Below, in pieces: positions 58,719 through 64,000 of a stretch of 64,000 bases of DNA (its first letter is position 1; every line of letters starts with the position of its first letter). Source of the stretch: Parasponia andersonii (lineage: Eukaryota; Streptophyta; Magnoliopsida; Rosales; Cannabaceae); contig JXTB01000062.1 of assembly GCA_002914805.1 (NCBI GenBank), positions 48,841 through 112,840 on the forward strand, in the 5' to 3' direction. The notes beneath the pieces are model-generated. The model searched no databases and had not been told where the DNA came from. It saw only the letters and a program-made list of their open reading frames with translations. Both the position numbers and the translations under genes were made by a program.

Positions 58719-61217
58719 TGTGATATCCCGAATTCCTAAATGACACCCAATTCCTCACCAAAAATAAATAAATAAATAGTAAATAATAACATGACTCTAC
58801 ATCATTTATTTTAAAATTATATGTGCATTATTAGATAAACATAAATTATTTCATAGAAGTTGAGTTGAGAATTTTAATTATTTGCATTATAATCTTTATT
58901 TTTGCAAGTATTGACTATCGTTCACTAAGTAATTTTTTAGTGAAATACTCATAACACAATCTCTGGTACAATTCTGACGTGTATTAAGTCTTTTTTTTCG
59001 AAAATGGCATAGATGTTTGTATTACTACCTATTATAGTTCTTCATTATATATAGCATGACAAAGATAATTATTTTATGCTAAAAAAAAATGAAGAAAAGT
59101 GTGATTAGTTGTGCAAATTAATATCTATTTTTGATATAAAAAGATGTGGTGATAAGAACCTTACTTGACCTGGTAACTATTTCGTGTAAAATTATTTTCA
59201 ATATATTTAATTGCTAGCTAAGTTTGACATGCTCACATGTGGTTAGCTAATGTGCACACTTGAGTTCAGTAATTGATGAATAAGCATGTCTTTATATATC
59301 TTTTTATCTTAAATTTTGTATGTATATGAATAGTAAATATATATTAGATTACTTTCCGAAAGTATTAAAAAAAAAAGGTGAAGCACCGACTATGTTAAGT
59401 CGGCAGCTTCTAGAAGAAAATACATATTATATTTAGCTTTACAATTGCCATTACCATATGAGTGTATATCAATTTCCTCATATTCTCTAACTTGAGTAAT
59501 ATATATTCACCAAAATCCGTTTAAATGCCTGTACTCAGAGTCAATACATAGTTGTCATAAAATTGTTGATAACCTTAACTTCATTTAAGGTAAGAAATTT
59601 GCTTTATTTATATCCCTGCTAATAGGTTGAGTCGTTTATATATACTTAAATACATCTACGCTTTAGTTGTTAATTAGAGGAGGAGTTCATGTATAGCTTT
59701 TCATAGGCTTTCAATTAATTAAGATGTTAAAGTTTTATACTCTCATATGTTTGAGTCTTGATATCCAAATTTCTACTTGAGATTAATTATCTACTGCAAG
59801 TTACATGCTTATATACGTGTATTACTCTTGACGAGAAAAGTATTGTACAGATGTGATATTGTTTTGGAATGCTTTTAGTTAAGTTAATCTATTATAGAAT
59901 CCAATAAATCCCTTATTTGTAGCAATACTAAGACATAAATTCAATCATGGTACTTATTTGGTGATTTGGCTAAATTAACATAAGCACAAAAAACATGAAA
60001 GGAAAGTCTAGGATAGGTTTATGTAATCACGTTTGGTTGGACATTGTAGTAGCATTATAGTACTTTAGTTTTATTAATTCAATTATTATTTTATTCTTTT
60101 GTACATGTAATTGCCTAATTATTTCTATAAAACTACGAAGGGCAAAATAAATTCAACAGAATTGGTAAATTATTGTTAACTTTTATACTTGGTTTGGTCA
60201 TTTATGTTCTTCAACCATTGGTTGGTATTTCAAATTTCATGCTTAGAAGGAAAAAAAAAAAAAGCTAAAACAATTTTAAACAAATGCATTATATCGACTT
60301 ATATAGTATTATACATTTAGTGACCAAAAATATATATGATTAACTAAATATTAGGGACACGTCAGTTGTACTTTGTGTAAAGAGTATTTCACAGACAAAG
60401 GTTTAAAAGCTCGAATTCGAGGTAAGTAACATTATACCTGCAATGTAAGAAATTCTTTATTTACTGTGAATGTCAAATATTTGGATATGTGTATGTACGA
60501 ATCTGTTAGTCAGTCTTGCATGAGACATTAACACGTGGTGTATTTATATTATCCAATGAGTATTGGTGAATAGGGTGTAGCGGGCCAGCACCCAAATATG
60601 TGATATGGTTCCTTTGGGGACACTTTGGTTCCTTCGAGAACACTCTAGTTCTTTCGGGGATACTATGGTTCCTTCGGGAACACTCGAACGGCGGTATGGG
60701 GTAGACCGCTGCTGTATATAGAGGGGATTTTTGGGGCTGGAGCCTCCATATAGCTCATGATATGTTATACGTTCTCTGAGTGGCTCAGTATGCAATTCAC
60801 GGTCTTGTCAGGCAATACAATATACATAGGGATCCCAACCATATGATTATCTGTTTCATATTTTATGCACTTTGTATTTGCATATGTTACTTACTGAGTT
60901 TCATACTCACAAATATTCTTACATTGTAGAGGGTACTGATGCTATGTGAGTTAGAGGAGGAGCNGAATTTTGTACCTGTTTTGAGTGTGTGTGTACATTA
61001 TGTATATTTTTATGAGAGGTCCACAATGTGAGTTTGTATATACGTATAAATTAGACTATGCATATTATGAGAGGAATTTCTCTTTTTCTCCCAGAAAGTT
61101 TAAAAAGTTTTAAATTTTCACTATTTTATCAGTTCTAAGTCGAGTAGCGTCTCCCGATTTCACTAAATAATTATACAAATATTCTTACGTATGTGTATGG
61201 AATCGGGGGATGTTACA
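58719..61217 (+). repeat. 3' LTR of Gypsy-B
   Basis: It is 2499 bp, co-linear with 51418-53994, with scattered substitutions and small A-run indels. It carries a single N at 60964 in place of 61 bp. Confidence 0.95.
60964..60964. other. Single-N assembly join hiding 61 bp
   Basis: The flanks aggaggagc and gaattttgta are separated by 61 bp (53680-53740) in the partner LTR but by one N here. Confidence 0.85.
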
Positions 61218-62205
61218 TTGACGGCATCAGCAATAGGAGTTTTTATTGCTCAATAACAAGATGAGGTAGAAAGGTTAGTCTATTATCTTAGCTGACTACT
61301 CAAAGGGCCGGACCAAAACTACTCAGTGGCAGACAAGCTTTGTACTATCCTGGTGTATGCAGCCACTTAGGCATTACATGCTCATTCACATGGTCAAGGT
61401 AATCACTAATTCAGATCCTATCAAACTTATTTTATAAAAGCCTATCTTGACTGGAAAGTATGCTAAGTGGATGCTTATTTTGAGTGAGTTAGACATAATA
61501 GTAGAGAAGCCTAAAGTTATTAAGAGGCAGGCTCTATTTGATCTCCTAAAGTATGCTAAGTGTTTTGATGAACAAAAAGTGATGCAAATAGAGGAAAATG
61601 AGGAACAGTGGGTACATTATTTTGATGGGGCTTCTATGAAAAATCAAGGGAGTGCTGGGGTTGTTATTTCAAATAGTCAGGGAGATATTTTTAAGAAAGT
61701 AGTAAAACTGGCATTTTCTTGTTCCAATAATGTGAATGAGTATGAAACTTTGGCTGTGGGTTTAGACTTATCTAAAGAAATGAAAATTGCCAAATTAAAA
61801 ATCTGTGGAGATTCAAATCTAGTGATTAGGTAACTAAATGGTGACTTTGCTATTAAGGAGCCTAACCTAGTGAAGTATGGATAAGAGATCCAAAAAAGAT
61901 TGAAGGGGTTTGAAAGCTATGAGCTGGAGTCCATACCTAGATATGAAAATAAGTATGCTGATGCCTTAGCTATTTTAGTCCTTAAGATGGGAAACACAAA
62001 AGAGATATTAATTCAAATTCCCTTAGAGACTAAAGACAAACCAATCGAAGCCTCACCACCTAAGAATTCTAGTTGGATGCAAGTCATAAAAGAAAAGTTA
62101 GAAAATCTTACTCCTCATGATTTCAAAGAGATCAAGACTTTTGTGCTTTTGAATGATCAACTATACAAGAAACTTGGAGATGGTGTCCTAGCAAGATGTG
62201 TCTAG
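61218..62205 (+). pseudogene. Tat-B RNase H domains (3' part of the split pol)
   Basis: The interrupted frame resumes with TASAIGVFIAQ and VERLVYYLSRLLKGPDQNY, the end of the first RNase H/connection. After stops and a shift, 61447-61833 gives a second RNase H: YFDGASMKNQGSAGVVISN, NVNEYETLAVGLDL and CGDSNLVIR, with Asp, Glu and Asp active residues visible. It continues at 61900 with ESYELESIPRYENKYADALA. Two RNase H domains in tandem are a hallmark of the Tat lineage. The spacer to integrase (62060-62205) reads SWMQVIKEKLENLTP. Confidence 0.85.
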
Positions 62206-63520
62206 TGAATTTGGTAAGGATCTTTTGAAATAAGTCCATGACAAAGCCTGTGGCTTGTAAGGACCCATCCTAGCCAGAAGCATTCAAAGGCTAGGCTATT
62301 TTTGGCCTGAATTGAGGAAAGAAGCTGCTGAACTTCAAAAGAATTATGAACAACATCAACTTGCCATAGACATCAGAGAAAATTATTATGTGGAAAAGGA
62401 GGATTAGAGGCAGGTTTACATTAATTATGTAACCTACAACCAAATTCTTAATGATATTTCCATAGCCATTCTAGTTAAATAGAAAGCGTCAAGGTACTTC
62501 ATGAAAGATGATCAACTCTACAGGAAGAGCTTTTTTGGGAAATTCTTGAGATACCTAGGACCAATTGAGGCTGAGGAAGTAATGAAAGGAGTACACTCTA
62601 GAGATTATAGAAGTCACATGGGAGGAAGAAGACTCCTCGAGAAGCTCATCTCCATGGGCTACTTTTGGCCAACTATAGATGAAGATACCATAGAGTTTGC
62701 CAAGAAGTATGAAGCTTATTAGAAGCTTGTAAATCTAATCCATGCTCCTTCAGTAGAAATGGGAAGCATTGCTTCCCCATGACTATTCCATACATGGTCC
62801 ATTGACTTAATTAGAGCCATTACCCCTATATCTAGAGGAAATAGATGGATCCTGGTAGCTACTAAAAACTTCACCAAATGGTCAGAAGCTATCTCCCTAA
62901 AGAAAGCCACTTCAGAAGTAGTCAGGAACTTTGTTTTAGAAAATATCATTTATAGATTGGGTATTCCAAGGAAAATTCTCTTTGACAATAAAACACCATT
63001 TATTGGTCAACCATTCGTGTTGTTGTTGGAGGAATATCAGATACACCATGGAAAATCTACAAGATACTATCCTAAAGAGAATGGGGCAAGTGAAGCTTTC
63101 AACAAAACACTGAAAGCCATTCTTGGAAAAATGGTCAAAGAAGCACCACTGACTTGGGATGACTACTTGCCTTTGGCACTTTGGGCCTATAGATCTACAA
63201 AATATACTACAACAAAGCAGACCCTATTTGCCTTAGTCTATGGAGTAGAAGCAATACTTCTTATAGAATTGAATGTTCCAACTACAAGAATAACCCTGTC
63301 AACAGACAGAGATGAAAGCTCTAGAGAATTTGACTTGGAATCTTTGGAGGGAAGGAGAGATCAAACGTAGCAGAAGGTCATAACCTACCATAGAAAGATA
63401 GCACAAGCTTACAATAAGATAGGTAAGTCAAGGATTTTTCAGAAAAGAGACTTTATGCTAAAAGCTGCTGATCACGCTATAAAGGGACTACATGTGTGGT
63501 GCCCAAGGTTCTCACATCCA
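62206..63520 (+). pseudogene. Tat-B integrase
   Basis: A spacer with fragments (62206-62500) precedes the zinc-binding domain at 62501-62722 (VHSRDYRSHMGGRRLLEKL, YFWPTI). Its two usual cysteines read as Tyr (KKYEAY), followed by a TAG, so zinc binding is lost. The core (about 62780-63370) keeps D in WSIDLIRAI, D in ILFDNKTPF and E in NGASEAFNKTLKAIL. The tail has TWDDYLPLALWAYRSTKYTT and VYGVEAILLIELNVP. It ends in broken frames near 63520. Non-functional. Confidence 0.86.
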
Positions 63521-64000
63521 TATTAAGCCAATAATAATTATGTTCTAATTGCATATTAGGCATCTAGAAGTCTTTAATACTAGTTTTGTAGCAACATACT
63601 CATTCATTATGTTATGTACATTTACATACATGTTATTACACTAATGATTATCGAAGTGTCCCAATGTAGTGTAAAGGTTCAATATCCTCTGAGAGAGAGC
63701 TCGGTGTGCTAAAAGAACAAAGAATATAAATATGAAAGCAAGACTATGTGCACATGCATTTACTTATTGATAACTTAGTTAAATAGTAGTTTTCGATAAA
63801 ATGCATCTTTCATGCGTTTCAGAACCAAATTCATTGTGCATTCTATAAATTGGGAAATTATACTTTATTTGCATTATCAATTAAAGTCTAATGGACTTTT
63901 TTTTTATGTTTAATGATTGGTTATGGGCTAGGTTCCACCAAATTAGAATAAGATTGGCCATATAGGATCATAAGTCAAAGTATGACTAGATTTCACTTTC
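63521..64000. other. Tat-B 3' non-coding region, LTR not reached
   Basis: No coding motif is seen after the integrase remnant, and no clear match to the presumed 5' LTR (46551-47690) was recognised. The 3' end of the element should lie beyond 64000. Confidence 0.5.

Larger units (their letters stand above)
51418..61217 (+). mobile_element. Gypsy-B: complete chromodomain Ty3/Gypsy retrotransposon nested in Tat-B
   Basis: LTRs 51418-53994 and 58719-61217 are highly similar. The PBS is tggtatcagagc (53997-54008) and the polypurine tract lies at 58706-58717. Target duplications are ttgat (51413-51417) and ttgac (61218-61222), which differ by one transition, and the host frame LLVNL/TASAIGVFIAQ joins across them. 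Gag, protease, RT, RNase H, integrase and chromodomain-like tail are all present. Only two frameshifts occur, so it is the youngest and best-preserved element here, though ten stops disable it. LTR family and internal sequence differ from Gypsy-A, but the domain layout is the same. Confidence 0.96.
46100..64000 (+). mobile_element. Tat-B: second Tat-lineage Ty3/Gypsy element, split by Gypsy-B
   Basis: On the plus strand a probable 5' LTR with TATA box is followed by a PBS-like site (47691), Gag (47866), protease (49422), RT (50547-51412), then after the 9.8-kb Gypsy-B insertion RNase H (61218-62205) and integrase (62400-63520). RT motifs (KNGKIRICINFRDFSRACTK, MPFGLKNARATYQRAM), a second RNase H and the integrase block VYGVEAILLIELNVP mark a Tat-lineage element. 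The 3' LTR lies beyond the window. The left limit at about 46100 is only an estimate. Confidence 0.8.

Overview
The window is repeat-dense nuclear DNA of a flowering plant, probably a eudicot. It is AT-rich. Almost all recognisable coding sequence belongs to plant transposable element families: Ty3/Gypsy Tekay-like and Tat-like retrotransposons, a plant hAT transposase, and a CACTA (En/Spm) element with Transposase_21, DUF4218, DUF4216 and Transposase_24-type domains. I found no convincing host gene, tRNA, rRNA or CRISPR array. Runs of N (507-831, 34503-35090) and single Ns (36821, 60964) mark assembly joins. Family names rest on motifs read by eye, not on searches.

Layout. (1) <1-8999: a minus-strand chromodomain Gypsy element (Gypsy-A, Tekay/Del-like) with 2.7-kb LTRs and an initiator-Met PBS. 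(2) 9000-12606: the 3' part of a decayed hAT element with a recognisable transposase and 3' terminal repeat. (3) 12607-14064: unassigned. (4) 14070-32324: a Tat-lineage Gypsy element (Tat-A) on the minus strand with 0.54-0.60-kb LTRs and a perfect 5-bp target duplication (agcat). Between pol and its 3' LTR it carries an antisense gene (Transposase_28-like, coiled coil). That gene is split by a 7-kb non-coding LTR element (LARD, 17021-23985). (5) 32573-42310: a hAT-like non-autonomous element that holds a 0.67-kb inverted-repeat MITE and an 8.6-kb CACTA transposon (33537-42128, target duplication ccc). The CACTA element encodes a TnpD-type transposase and a second protein ending in a Ulp1-like cysteine protease. 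(6) 43128-44800: an inverted-repeat element holding a 1.17-kb non-autonomous CACTA (target duplication tta). (7) About 46100 to past the window end: a second Tat element (Tat-B, plus strand), split inside its reverse transcriptase/RNase H region by a complete chromodomain Gypsy element (Gypsy-B, 51418-61217).

The insertions give relative ages. Gypsy-B is younger than Tat-B. The LARD is younger than Tat-A. The autonomous CACTA is younger than the hAT-like element, and the small CACTA is younger than the inverted-repeat element around it. Every coding region is broken by stops or frameshifts. Most stops fit C-to-T or G-to-A change at Trp, Gln or Arg codons, as expected for long-methylated repeats. 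Nothing here looks like an active gene cassette or a wholly new system. The points most worth following are the antisense gene of Tat-A, the Ulp1 domain with its catalytic residues kept, the near-perfect 62-bp palindrome at an LTR edge, and several assembly artefacts that the repeats expose.
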